Positions 56,810 through 64,000 of a stretch of DNA of 64,000 bases are shown here, one piece after another. Each line of letters opens with the position of its first letter. Within the stretch, counting starts at the first letter, position 1. The notes under the pieces are model-generated. The model was not told the DNA's origin. It did no database searches and saw nothing but the letters and a program-made list of their open reading frames with translations. Source of the stretch: a bacterium 1xD8-48 (GTDB taxonomy: Bacteria > Bacillota > Clostridia > Lachnospirales > Lachnospiraceae); the NCBI GenBank assembly GCA_009917455.1, contig QZDS01000018.1, positions 1 to 64,000 on the forward strand, written 5' to 3'. Both the position numbers and the translations under genes were made by a program.

Positions 56810-57754
56810 ATGGGTAAGTATATTTTTGGCGTGGATATCGGGGGAACAACGGTTAAACTGGGATTTTTTGACAGAGAGGGAACCCTTCTTGACAAGTGGG
56901 AAATCCCAACAAGAACAGAGGACGACGGCTGCAACATTCTCCCGGATGTTGCGGACAGCATCAGCGAAAAGCTGAAGGAAAAGGAAGTGGCCATAGAAGA
57001 TGTGGCAGGTATTGGTGTGGGCGCGCCGGGACCTATTGACGGCGAAGGCGTGGTACACAGAGCGGTGAATTTAGGATGGGGCGTTTTCAGTATCAAAAAG
57101 ACGCTGGAGGATATTCTTCATCTGCCGGTTATGGCCGGAAACGATGCCAACGTGGCGGCCCTGGGCGAAATGTGGAAGGGCGGCGGCAGAGGCAGCCGCG
57201 ATCTGATTATGGTAACTCTCGGAACCGGGGTCGGCGGCGGCATCATCACGGACGGAAGGATTTTGACCGGCGTTTGCGGCGCAGGCGGCGAAATCGGCCA
57301 TGTGCATGTGGAGGATGCGGAAACGGAGAGCTGTAACTGCGGAAACTACGGGTGCCTTGAGCAGTACACTTCCGCGACAGGCATTACAAGGCTGGCGAAC
57401 CGGAAGCTTGCGGGCTGTGATAAGGAAAGCGTCTTAAGAGGCGGCGAGGTTTCCGCCAAGACGGTTTTTGACGCTGTAAAGCAGAAGGATGCTCTTGCAA
57501 TGGAGATTGCGGAGGAATTCGGAAAATATCTGGGAGACGGTCTGGCGGTGATTGCCAGTGTAATCAATCCCGATACCATTGTAATCGGCGGCGGCGTTTC
57601 CAGGGCGGGAGAAATTCTGATGGATTATATCAGGCCCCATTATGAGAAAAACGTGTTCCACGGAAGCAGGGAAGTGAAGTTTGCCCTTGCGACTCTTGGA
57701 AATGACGCGGGGATTTATGGCTCAGCAAAGCTGGTTCTGGACGCTGTTGTGTAG
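56810..57754 (+). CDS. ROK family glucokinase
   Basis: A 314-residue ROK kinase, most like Firmicute glucokinase GlcK. It has DIGGTTVKLGFF, GIGVGAPGPI, the catalytic Asp in VMAGNDANVAALGEMW, GTGVGGGII and the complete zinc motif CNCGNYGCLE. It phosphorylates glucose in the cytoplasm, so its place after hprK fits a central carbohydrate-control block. GGGAGG precedes the ATG. Confidence 0.92.
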   Translation: MGKYIFGVDIGGTTVKLGFFDREGTLLDKWEIPTRTEDDGCNILPDVADSISEKLKEKEVAIEDVAGIGVGAPGPIDGEGVVHRAVNLGWGVFSIKKTLEDILHLPVMAGNDANVAALGEMWKGGGRGSRDLIMVTLGTGVGGGIITDGRILTGVCGAGGEIGHVHVEDAETESCNCGNYGCLEQYTSATGITRLANRKLAGCDKESVLRGGEVSAKTVFDAVKQKDALAMEIAEEFGKYLGDGLAVIASVINPDTIVIGGGVSRAGEILMDYIRPHYEKNVFHGSREVKFALATLGNDAGIYGSAKLVLDAVV

Positions 57755-57875
57755 CAGTTCATCCAGGCCGTTCATAAGTCGCCGGATTGTATGTAATGGC
57801 TGACCGTTACAAATAATCAGGGAAATCTGTTTTTGTATTTTGCGGTATCGCAGGCAATGTGCCAGAGGAATAAAA

Positions 57876-58778
57876 GTGGAAAAATTGATGAATGCTTACG
57901 TGCCGGAGGAAGATATTTTATCAAAGGAACCTATGTGGAAACATACGACCTTTCGTGTGGGAGGAGAGGCGGATTGTTTTGTCAGAATCAGCAGCCCGTC
58001 TCAGCTCGCCGGGCTGATTCCCCGTTTGAAGGAAAACGGAATTCCCTGGTTTATCATGGGAAACGGAAGCAACCTTCTTGTGGGGGATAAGGGCTTTCGG
58101 GGCGTTATTTTACAGATTGGGAGTAAAATGGGCGCTCTTTCCAAGGAAGGAAGCCGTATCAGGGCGGGAGCGGGCGCTCTGCTTTCCGCGACGGCGAAAT
58201 ATGCCATGGAGCAGGGGCTTGCGGGACTTGAATTTGCCTCGGGGATTCCCGGCACCGTGGGAGGCGGCGTTATGATGAACGCCGGCGCTTATGGCGGCGA
58301 GATGAAGCAGGTGATAAGGAGCGTCACGGTTCTTGACGAAAACGGCAGGGTTTATGAGCTTGACAGCGACGCCATGGAGTTCGGATACCGCACCAGCGTC
58401 ATCAAAAGGAGGCGCCTTATCGTGCTGGAGGCGGTAATGGTGCTTGAAGCGGGAGACAAAGAAGAAATCCGGGCAAAGATGGAGGAGCTTGCCGCAAGGA
58501 GAAAAGAAAAGCAACCTCTTGAATTTGCCAGTGCAGGCAGCACCTTTAAAAGGCCGGAAGGATATTTTGCCGGAAAGCTGATTATGGAGGCGGGGCTTAG
58601 GGGCTATGGCGTGGGCGGCGCCCGGGTTTCGGAAAAGCACTGTGGATTTGTGATTAATGCCGGGGAGGCCTGCGCGGCCGATATTGCGGCAGTAATAAAA
58701 GAGGTGCGAAGGAGAGTAAAGGAGCATTCAGGCGTCAGTTTGGAGCCGGAGGTAATCTTCTTAGGAGACTTTACGTAA
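57876..58778 (+). CDS. murB: UDP-N-acetylenolpyruvoylglucosamine reductase
   Basis: MurB, 300 residues, the FAD enzyme that reduces enolpyruvyl-UDP-GlcNAc to UDP-MurNAc. FAD motifs IMGNGSNLLVGD and GIPGTVGGGVMMNAGAYGGE are clear, the catalytic Ser222 is in ASAGSTFKRP, and the ending SGVSLEPEVIFLG is typical of type II. GTG 57876 has AGAGGAA seven bases upstream and is chosen over the in-frame ATG at 57840. Confidence 0.95.
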   Translation: MEKLMNAYVPEEDILSKEPMWKHTTFRVGGEADCFVRISSPSQLAGLIPRLKENGIPWFIMGNGSNLLVGDKGFRGVILQIGSKMGALSKEGSRIRAGAGALLSATAKYAMEQGLAGLEFASGIPGTVGGGVMMNAGAYGGEMKQVIRSVTVLDENGRVYELDSDAMEFGYRTSVIKRRRLIVLEAVMVLEAGDKEEIRAKMEELAARRKEKQPLEFASAGSTFKRPEGYFAGKLIMEAGLRGYGVGGARVSEKHCGFVINAGEACAADIAAVIKEVRRRVKEHSGVSLEPEVIFLGDFT

Positions 58779-58808
58779 AAAGCCCCGGAGGCGGGGAATG
58801 GAGGCGTT

Positions 58809-59672
58809 ATGCGGTTTGTGGTAGTGACCGGCATGAGCGGAGGCGGAAAAAGCACGGCTCTGCGCATGCTGGAGGATGCCGGATATTATTGCGTGGACAA
58901 TCTTCCGGTGCTTTTGATAGAGAAATTTGTGGAGCTGATAGCAACGCCCGACGGCGAGGTTACAAAGGTTGCCCTGGGGCTTGACGTCCGCGCGGACCAG
59001 GCTTTCGAGACGACGACGAAAATTTTGGATAAGCTGAAAAATGACGGTTACGCTTTTGAAATCCTTTTTATGGAGGCAAATGACAAAACGCTCCTTAAGC
59101 GTTACAAGGAAACCAGAAGGGTGCATCCTCTTTCCCCTTATGGAAGAATTGAGGACGGAATCAAAAGAGAAAGGGCGATATTAAGCAATATCCGGGCAAA
59201 GTCCGATTATGTAATCGATACCTCCCGGCTCCTTACCAGAGAGCTGAAGGAGGAGCTGGACAGGATTTTCGTGCAGAACGAAGGCTATAACAGCCTGATG
59301 GTCACGGTACTGTCCTTTGGTTTTAAGTATGGTATTCCGGCAGACGCCGATTTGGTTTTTGATGTGAGATTTTTGCCGAACCCGTTCTATATCGATGAGC
59401 TGAAACATAAAACTGGTAATGAAAAAGAGGTTCAGGATTACGTTATGAGTTTTCCTGAGGCTCATACGTTTATAGAAAAGCTGGCGGATTTGGTGGGTTT
59501 CCTGATTCCCAACTATGTAAAGGAGGGAAAGTATCAGCTGGTGATAGGAATCGGCTGTACCGGCGGAAAGCACAGAAGCGTGACGCTGGCAAACCGGCTT
59601 TATGAGCACATGAAAAACAAGGGCGAATACGGGATTAAAATTGCGCACCGGGATGTGGGACAAGGCCTTTGA
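58809..59672 (+). CDS. rapZ: RapZ/YvcJ nucleotide-binding protein
   Basis: A 287-residue P-loop protein with Walker A GMSGGGKS at the N-terminus (8-15) and the conserved C-terminal region (GIGCTGGKHRSVTLANRLYE) of RapZ. In E. coli RapZ controls glmS mRNA; in Firmicutes (YvcJ) the role is less clear but linked to competence and amino sugar control. It is followed closely by whiA, the usual neighbour. Confidence 0.95.
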   Translation: MRFVVVTGMSGGGKSTALRMLEDAGYYCVDNLPVLLIEKFVELIATPDGEVTKVALGLDVRADQAFETTTKILDKLKNDGYAFEILFMEANDKTLLKRYKETRRVHPLSPYGRIEDGIKRERAILSNIRAKSDYVIDTSRLLTRELKEELDRIFVQNEGYNSLMVTVLSFGFKYGIPADADLVFDVRFLPNPFYIDELKHKTGNEKEVQDYVMSFPEAHTFIEKLADLVGFLIPNYVKEGKYQLVIGIGCTGGKHRSVTLANRLYEHMKNKGEYGIKIAHRDVGQGL

Positions 59673-59716
59673 CGGTGGTCCGCCCCCATTCGGAGGCTGA
59701 TGGGAAGTGGTAAAAA

Positions 59717-60598
59717 GTGTCATTTTCATCAAATGTAAAGGAAGAATTGGAAAAAGTGGTTCCGGGCTCCCGGCACTGTCAGCTTGCAGAGCTTGCGGCA
59801 ATTATCTGTTTTGGCTGTAAAATAGGAGCAAAAGAAAATAATCAGAAAGAAATGGCAATATATTCTGAAAATCCCTTCGTAACCAGAAAATACTTTACAT
59901 TATTGAAAAAAGCATTTAATATAAAAGTTAATGTCAATAAAGTGTTGCAGTCTGTTAAAATAATAGATGAAAGCGGATGTATGCATCCGTTTTCGGAGGA
60001 AATTAATCCACTGCTCATTAAAAACAGCTGCTGCAGGCGGGCGTTTTTAAGGGGTGCTTTTTTATGTAGCGGCTCTATGAGCGACCCCAACAAGGGATAT
60101 CATCTGGAGTTTGTGTGCGAGCATGAAATCCAGGCTTTGCAGATACAGCAGGTTATCTGCAGCTTTGGAATCGACGCCAAAATCGTGAGACGTAAAAAGT
60201 ATTATGTGGTATATTTAAAGGAGAGCGAAAGCCTTGTGGACCTTTTAAATGTGATGGGCGCCCATGTGTCGCTGATGCAGCTCGAAAGCCTTCGGGTAGA
60301 AAAGGAGGTCCGCAATTTTGTCAACAGGCAGGTCAACTGCGAGGCCGCCAACATCACAAAAACCGTGAAGGCGGCAGGCGGGCAGATAGAGGATATTCTG
60401 TTTTTACAGAAGCACTACGGCCTGTCGAATCTGCCGGAGGCGCTGCGGCAGATGGCGGAAGTACGGCTTGAGCATCCGGAGAGCTCCTTATCGGAGCTGG
60501 GAGGTTACCTTAATCCGCCGGTAGGTAAATCCGGCGTAAACCATAGATTGAGAAAACTCGGCGAGATAGCGCGGCAGGTGGCAGGCCGTACGGATTGA
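59717..60598 (+). CDS. whiA: WhiA, LAGLIDADG-fold DNA-binding regulator
   Basis: A 293-residue WhiA: degenerate homing-endonuclease-like N-domain (about 1-200, with GAFLCSGSMSDPNKGYHLEF) and a C-terminal HTH (SSLSELGGYLNPPVGKSGVN, HRLRKLGEIA). In sporulating actinobacteria it controls development, while in Firmicutes it affects division and chromosome segregation. It starts with GTG. It follows rapZ after 44 bp with no yvcK between them. Confidence 0.95.
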   Translation: MSFSSNVKEELEKVVPGSRHCQLAELAAIICFGCKIGAKENNQKEMAIYSENPFVTRKYFTLLKKAFNIKVNVNKVLQSVKIIDESGCMHPFSEEINPLLIKNSCCRRAFLRGAFLCSGSMSDPNKGYHLEFVCEHEIQALQIQQVICSFGIDAKIVRRKKYYVVYLKESESLVDLLNVMGAHVSLMQLESLRVEKEVRNFVNRQVNCEAANITKTVKAAGGQIEDILFLQKHYGLSNLPEALRQMAEVRLEHPESSLSELGGYLNPPVGKSGVNHRLRKLGEIARQVAGRTD

Positions 60599-60675
60599 GC
60601 CGGGGAAACAGGCAGGGCTGACAGGCATATCTGCGCATGGCGGCCGGGAAGATTAAGGGATAAGGAGGAGATATT

Positions 60676-60936
60676 ATGATTGAAAAGTCTATCAAAATTG
60701 AATTGAACGGAGGTCTGGAGGCCAGACCGGTTGCCATGCTGGTTCAGGTGGCAAGTCAGCACGAAAGCTCTGTTTATATTCAGTCGGAAGGGAAAAAGGT
60801 GAATGCCAAGAGTATTATGGGGATGATGAGCCTTGCCCTCAATTCCGGCGAGTCCGTTACTGTTGTTGCGGACGGAAAGGACGAGCAGGAGGCAATGCAG
60901 TCCATTGAAGAGTATTTGAGCGGCGGCAGACAGTAG
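60676..60936 (+). CDS. crh: HPr-like protein lacking His15 (Crh-like)
   Basis: An 86-residue HPr fold in which the active-site His15 is replaced by Glu: GGLEARPVA at 12-20. Ser46 is kept in NAKSIMGMM. This is the Crh pattern: B. subtilis Crh has Gln15 and acts only in regulation, as a Ser46-P cofactor of CcpA. Its position after rapZ-whiA is the crh position in Bacillus. Glu instead of Gln puts a negative charge where phospho-His would be, which may mimic a phosphorylated state. GGAGGAG precedes the ATG. Confidence 0.88.
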   Translation: MIEKSIKIELNGGLEARPVAMLVQVASQHESSVYIQSEGKKVNAKSIMGMMSLALNSGESVTVVADGKDEQEAMQSIEEYLSGGRQ

Positions 60937-60945
60937 GATTTTCAT

Positions 60946-61848
60946 ATGACAGAAAAGAAAAAAATGCTTTTCATCTACAATCCAAGAGCCGGAAAAGCCA
61001 AAATCAGAAGTAACCTTCTGGACATTATAGATATTTTTACCAAAGCCGGCTATGAGGTTACCGCTTACCCTACCCAGATGAAAGGGGACGGTATCCAGGC
61101 GGTGAAAGAACGAAGATTTGGATTCTATGATATTATTGTCTGCAGCGGAGGTGACGGGACGCTGGACGAAGTGGTGTCCGGCATGATGCAGTGCGACAGG
61201 AGAATTCCTATCGGATATGTACCGGCAGGAAGCACCAATGATTTTGCCAACAGCCTTCATATCCCCAGGGATATGATTCGCGCGGCGGAGGCAATTATAG
61301 AGGGAAAGACCTTTAACTGCGATATCGGCGGGTTTAACGATGATTTCTTCGTTTACATTGCGGCGTTCGGGCTTTTTACGGACGTCTCCTATGAGACACC
61401 TCAGGATATCAAGAATGTGCTGGGCCACATGGCATATATTCTTGAAGGGATGCGCAGACTCCCCGGCGTCAGGTCTTGCCGGATGAAGGTGGAGAGCGAG
61501 GAGGTTTCCGTGGAAGCCGAATTTTTATTCGGTATGATTACCAATTCCACTTCCGTGGGAGGGTTTAAGCGCATTACCGGTAAATATGTACAGCTGGACG
61601 ACGGGGAATTTGAGGTCGTGCTTATCAAAAAGCCGGCCAGTCCCATGGAGCTTAATCTGGTCATGGCAGCTCTGATTAACCGCAATGTCAACACGGACTG
61701 TATGTACTGCTTTAAGACCTCATTCCTTAAAATCACTTCCGGGGAGGAGGTTGCCTGGACCCTTGACGGCGAGTTCGGGGGAAGGCATAAGGAAGTGGAA
61801 ATCCGAAACCTGAAGCAGGCTCTTGCTATCAGGGTACCGGAATCATGA
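60946..61848 (+). CDS. Diacylglycerol kinase family lipid kinase (YegS/DgkB-like)
   Basis: A 300-residue soluble lipid kinase with the DAGK catalytic domain: FIYNPRAGKAKIR at the N-terminus, the nucleotide loop CSGGDGTLDEVVSG, IGYVPAGSTNDFANSL, and the C-terminal WTLDGEFGG. It phosphorylates diacylglycerol or a related lipid. It starts 9 bp after the Crh-like gene. No membrane segment is visible. Confidence 0.92.
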   Translation: MTEKKKMLFIYNPRAGKAKIRSNLLDIIDIFTKAGYEVTAYPTQMKGDGIQAVKERRFGFYDIIVCSGGDGTLDEVVSGMMQCDRRIPIGYVPAGSTNDFANSLHIPRDMIRAAEAIIEGKTFNCDIGGFNDDFFVYIAAFGLFTDVSYETPQDIKNVLGHMAYILEGMRRLPGVRSCRMKVESEEVSVEAEFLFGMITNSTSVGGFKRITGKYVQLDDGEFEVVLIKKPASPMELNLVMAALINRNVNTDCMYCFKTSFLKITSGEEVAWTLDGEFGGRHKEVEIRNLKQALAIRVPES

Positions 61849-61853
61849 TTTCC

Positions 61854-61882
61854 TTTGCATTTTTATGGAAATCTGCTATAAT
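61854..61882 (+). promoter_or_regulatory. Promoter of fba
   Basis: TTTGCA (61854-61859) and TATAAT (61877-61882) are separated by 17 bp, with TG one base before the -10 (extended -10). The start codon is 46 bp further on. Confidence 0.75.
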
Positions 61883-61927
61883 GTACTCATAAAAAATGAC
61901 TATATATGAAAGAGAGGATGATTAGAA

Positions 61928-62863
61928 ATGCCATTAGTAACAACAACTGAAATGTTTAAAAAGGCCTATGATGGCGGATATGCTATCGGCGCATTCAACG
62001 TGAACAATATGGAAATCGTTCAGGCGATTACCGAGGCGGCTGATGAGTTAAAATCCCCTATCATTCTTCAGTGCTCCTCAGGTGCAAGAAAGTATGCAAA
62101 GCATGCTTATCTGGTACATCTTGTGAAGGCGGCTTTAGAAGAGACGGATATTCCGATTGCATTGCACCTGGACCACGGTGCAGATTTTGAAATCTGCAAG
62201 CAGTGTATCGACGGTGGCTTTACTTCCGTTATGATTGACGGTTCTTCACTTTCTTATGAAGATAATATTGCCGTTTCCAGGAAGGTAGCCGACTATGCGC
62301 ATGAAAGAGGCGTTGTAGTAGAGGCAGAGCTTGGAACACTTGCAGGCGTAGAGGACGACGTTAAGGTAGAGCATGGCGCAGAGTCCTATACACAGCCCGA
62401 CCAGGTTGAGGATTTCGTAAACAGAACAGGCGTTGATTCCCTGGCAATTGCTATCGGAACAAGCCACGGCGCTTACAAATTCAAACCCGGCCAGAAGCCT
62501 CAGCTTCGTTTTGACATTCTTGAAGAAGTAACCAGGAGACTTCCCGGATTCCCGATTGTTCTCCATGGCGCTTCCTCCGTACTTCCCAAGTACGTGGATA
62601 TCATCAATGCAAACGGCGGAAAGCTTGAAGATGCCATCGGTATTCCTGAAGACATGCTTCGCCAGGCTGCAAGGTCTGCCGTATGCAAGATTAACATTGA
62701 CTCTGACTTACGTCTTGGTCTGACAGCCGGTATCAGAGAGCATATGGCTCTTCATCCCGACCACTTCGACCCCAGACAGTATCTGACAGACGCCCGCGCT
62801 TATGTAAAAGAAGTAGTGGCTCATAAGATTACCACGGTTCTTGGTTCCGAAGGAAAAGCCTGA
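61928..62863 (+). CDS. fba: Class II fructose-bisphosphate aldolase
   Basis: A 311-residue zinc-dependent class II aldolase of glycolysis and gluconeogenesis. Zinc and catalytic motifs are visible: ALHLDHGADFE (His and Asp), EAELGTLAGVEDD, AIGTSHGAYKF and VLHGASSV. Length and the ending fit FbaA of the ketose-bisphosphate aldolase family. It has its own promoter and terminator, so it is monocistronic. AGAGAGGATG precedes the ATG. Confidence 0.95.
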   Translation: MPLVTTTEMFKKAYDGGYAIGAFNVNNMEIVQAITEAADELKSPIILQCSSGARKYAKHAYLVHLVKAALEETDIPIALHLDHGADFEICKQCIDGGFTSVMIDGSSLSYEDNIAVSRKVADYAHERGVVVEAELGTLAGVEDDVKVEHGAESYTQPDQVEDFVNRTGVDSLAIAIGTSHGAYKFKPGQKPQLRFDILEEVTRRLPGFPIVLHGASSVLPKYVDIINANGGKLEDAIGIPEDMLRQAARSAVCKINIDSDLRLGLTAGIREHMALHPDHFDPRQYLTDARAYVKEVVAHKITTVLGSEGKA

Positions 62864-62894
62864 GTTTAAAGCGGATTTATAATGATGTTTTTAT

Positions 62895-62934
62895 GGACAG
62901 AGATATTGGCAGCATTATCTCTGTCCGTTTTTTA
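62895..62934 (+). terminator. Rho-independent terminator of fba
   Basis: GGACAGAGATA and TATCTCTGTCC form a perfect 11-bp stem with a 9-base loop, followed by GTTTTTT. Confidence 0.92.
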
Positions 62935-62957
62935 GAAAGAAAATACGGAGGAAAATT

Positions 62958-64000
62958 ATGGTATACAAATGCAGCGTATGTGGTTTTGTATTTGACGAGG
63001 AGAAAGAGGGAAAATCCTTTTCCGAGTTGACGGCCTGCCCCCTGTGCAAACAACCGGCAGAAAAACTCAGGCCGGCGCCGGCAGAAGATTCGGGCAAAGA
63101 GGCCGCCGGCGAAAACGCGGAGGTTAGCGATTGTCCGGCGGATTTGAGCTATCCGAAGGAGACAGGAAAAACTGACAGTAACTACCGTTATATGAAAGAA
63201 ATCCATGAAATGGCCGTCACGGGAAAATCGGCAATCGAGGCGATGGGGACACAGATGAAAATGCCGGGCTGGGATGACATTCTGGTACTCGGCGCGCAGC
63301 TCAATCCGCCGCCGCTGGACGAGCACGCAGAAGTGTCCTTAAAAACAGTGATAGGGAAGCATGCAAAAAAACCCATGGTGATTGATATGCCTGTGTATAT
63401 TTCCCACATGTCCTTCGGCGCACTTTCAAAGGAGTCAAAGACTGCGCTGGCAAAAGGAAGCGCAATGGCGGGAACGGCCATGTGCAGCGGGGAAGGCGGG
63501 ATTTTGCCGGAGGAAAAGGCGGCGGCCCACAAGTACATATTTGAGTATGTTCCCAATTTATACAGCGTGACGGATGAAAATCTGAAAACAAGCGATGCCA
63601 TTGAAATAAAAATCGGCCAGGGGACGAAACCGGGAATGGGCGGCCATTTGCCGGGCAGCAAGGTGACGGCCGAGATTGCCGCGGTCCGCAACAAGCCCAT
63701 GGGACAGGATGTGATAAGTCCTTCAAAATTCCCAGGAATCAACACGAAAGAGGATTTGAAAAAGCTGGTTGACGAGCTGCGGGAACGCAGCGAGGGAAGA
63801 CCGGTGGGAATCAAGATTGCGGCCGGAAAGATTGAAAAGGATTTGGAATACTGCGTATTTGCAGGGCCGGATTTCATTACCATTGACGGAAGAGGCGGAG
63901 CAACCGGGGCGTCGCCGGCAATCATAAGGGATTCCACCAGCGTGCCTACGATTTACGCCCTGTACAGGGCAAGAAAATACCTTGACTTAGTGAATGCCGA
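62958..64000 (+). CDS. Glutamate synthase-like FMN-binding protein with rubredoxin-like N-terminus (partial)
   Basis: The gene runs off the window end; 347 codons are seen. The N-terminus has a small rubredoxin-like iron site (Cys5, Cys8, Cys27, Cys30), then a linker of about 40 residues, then the FMN-binding alpha/beta-barrel of the glutamate synthase family (MPVYISHMSFGALSKESKTA, GTAMCSGEGGILPEE, GQGTKPGMGGHLPG, ITIDGRGGATGASP). Such stand-alone proteins occur in many anaerobes. Their electron donor and true reaction are not settled. GGAGG precedes the ATG. Confidence 0.88.
   Translation, partial: MVYKCSVCGFVFDEEKEGKSFSELTACPLCKQPAEKLRPAPAEDSGKEAAGENAEVSDCPADLSYPKETGKTDSNYRYMKEIHEMAVTGKSAIEAMGTQMKMPGWDDILVLGAQLNPPPLDEHAEVSLKTVIGKHAKKPMVIDMPVYISHMSFGALSKESKTALAKGSAMAGTAMCSGEGGILPEEKAAAHKYIFEYVPNLYSVTDENLKTSDAIEIKIGQGTKPGMGGHLPGSKVTAEIAAVRNKPMGQDVISPSKFPGINTKEDLKKLVDELRERSEGRPVGIKIAAGKIEKDLEYCVFAGPDFITIDGRGGATGASPAIIRDSTSVPTIYALYRARKYLDLVNA

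Noticed and set aside
57792..57811. Hairpin TGTAATGG/CCGTTACA as a terminator of the glucokinase gene
   Set aside because: It contains a mismatch or G-T pair and is not followed by a U-tract.
60505..61428. 307-codon open frame on the reverse strand
   Set aside because: It spans three forward genes (whiA end, crh, lipid kinase) that all have clear motifs.

Overview
The window looks like chromosomal DNA of a low-to-mid GC, Gram-positive, flagellated Clostridia, most likely a Lachnospiraceae-type gut anaerobe. This rests on gene content and order: an mbl, two rod proteins and a FlgJ-like protein in one run; cdaA-cdaR-glmM; murB-rapZ-whiA-HPr-like; hprK; a YvyF-type flagellar protein; uvrB-uvrA; a DivIVA-independent Firmicute set of lipoproteins; and frequent GTG/TTG starts with strong GGAGG ribosome sites. 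No rRNA, tRNA, complete insertion sequence or CRISPR array was seen.

Positions 1-5540 are a plastic, partly decayed stretch. It holds a WYL repressor with a perfect palindromic operator, a chimera of two gene fragments (an integrative-element sigma-like protein joined to the tail of an OmpR-type regulator), a YciI-like gene, a recombinase C-terminal fragment and an inverted LysR fragment. Intact LysR and LysE genes follow, then a DegT-type aminotransferase with an internal in-frame deletion and a phosphoserine aminotransferase (serC) remnant. Positions 5541-14160 are a coherent glycoside utilisation locus: a ROK repressor divergent from an ABC importer (binding protein and two permeases, no ATPase), a GH2 beta-mannosidase-like enzyme, a ROK sugar kinase and a SIS phosphosugar isomerase. 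Positions 14160-15590 are a second graveyard: fragments of an FtsX-type permease, a dUTPase and a tyrosine integrase.

From 15590 the window is mostly core genome. uvrB-uvrA lie behind a perfect SOS (LexA) box. mbl with flagellar rod genes follows, preceded by four direct repeats at an exact 17-bp period. Then come recD2, comF, a YvyF-like protein, two uncharacterised membrane proteins, and cdaA-cdaR-glmM-HPr (c-di-AMP and amino sugar synthesis). After a convergent lipoprotein (YerB type) there is a GDP-L-fucose cassette (gmd, a GT-C-like membrane protein, fcl), a flavoprotein and a DUF1349 protein.

Positions 40190-48712 are a sugar sensing and uptake system: a membrane-anchored sugar-binding protein, a NarL/DesK-type histidine kinase and response regulator, a second membrane-anchored binding protein, then a complete monosaccharide ABC importer (ATPase, permease, ChvE-like lipoprotein). 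A short flagellin with a sigma-28-like promoter follows. The last part holds pyrG (reverse strand), ftsH with a repeat-bearing tail, uvrC, hprK, a glucokinase-type ROK protein, murB, rapZ, whiA, a Crh-like HPr with Glu at position 15, a lipid kinase, class II aldolase fba, and the start of a glutamate-synthase-like protein with a rubredoxin-like N-terminus that runs off the window.

The strongest candidates for something new are the four-component sugar sensor, the 17-bp repeats in the mbl leader, the two unknown membrane proteins ahead of cdaA, and the Glu15 HPr paralogue in a rapZ-whiA cluster that lacks yvcK.
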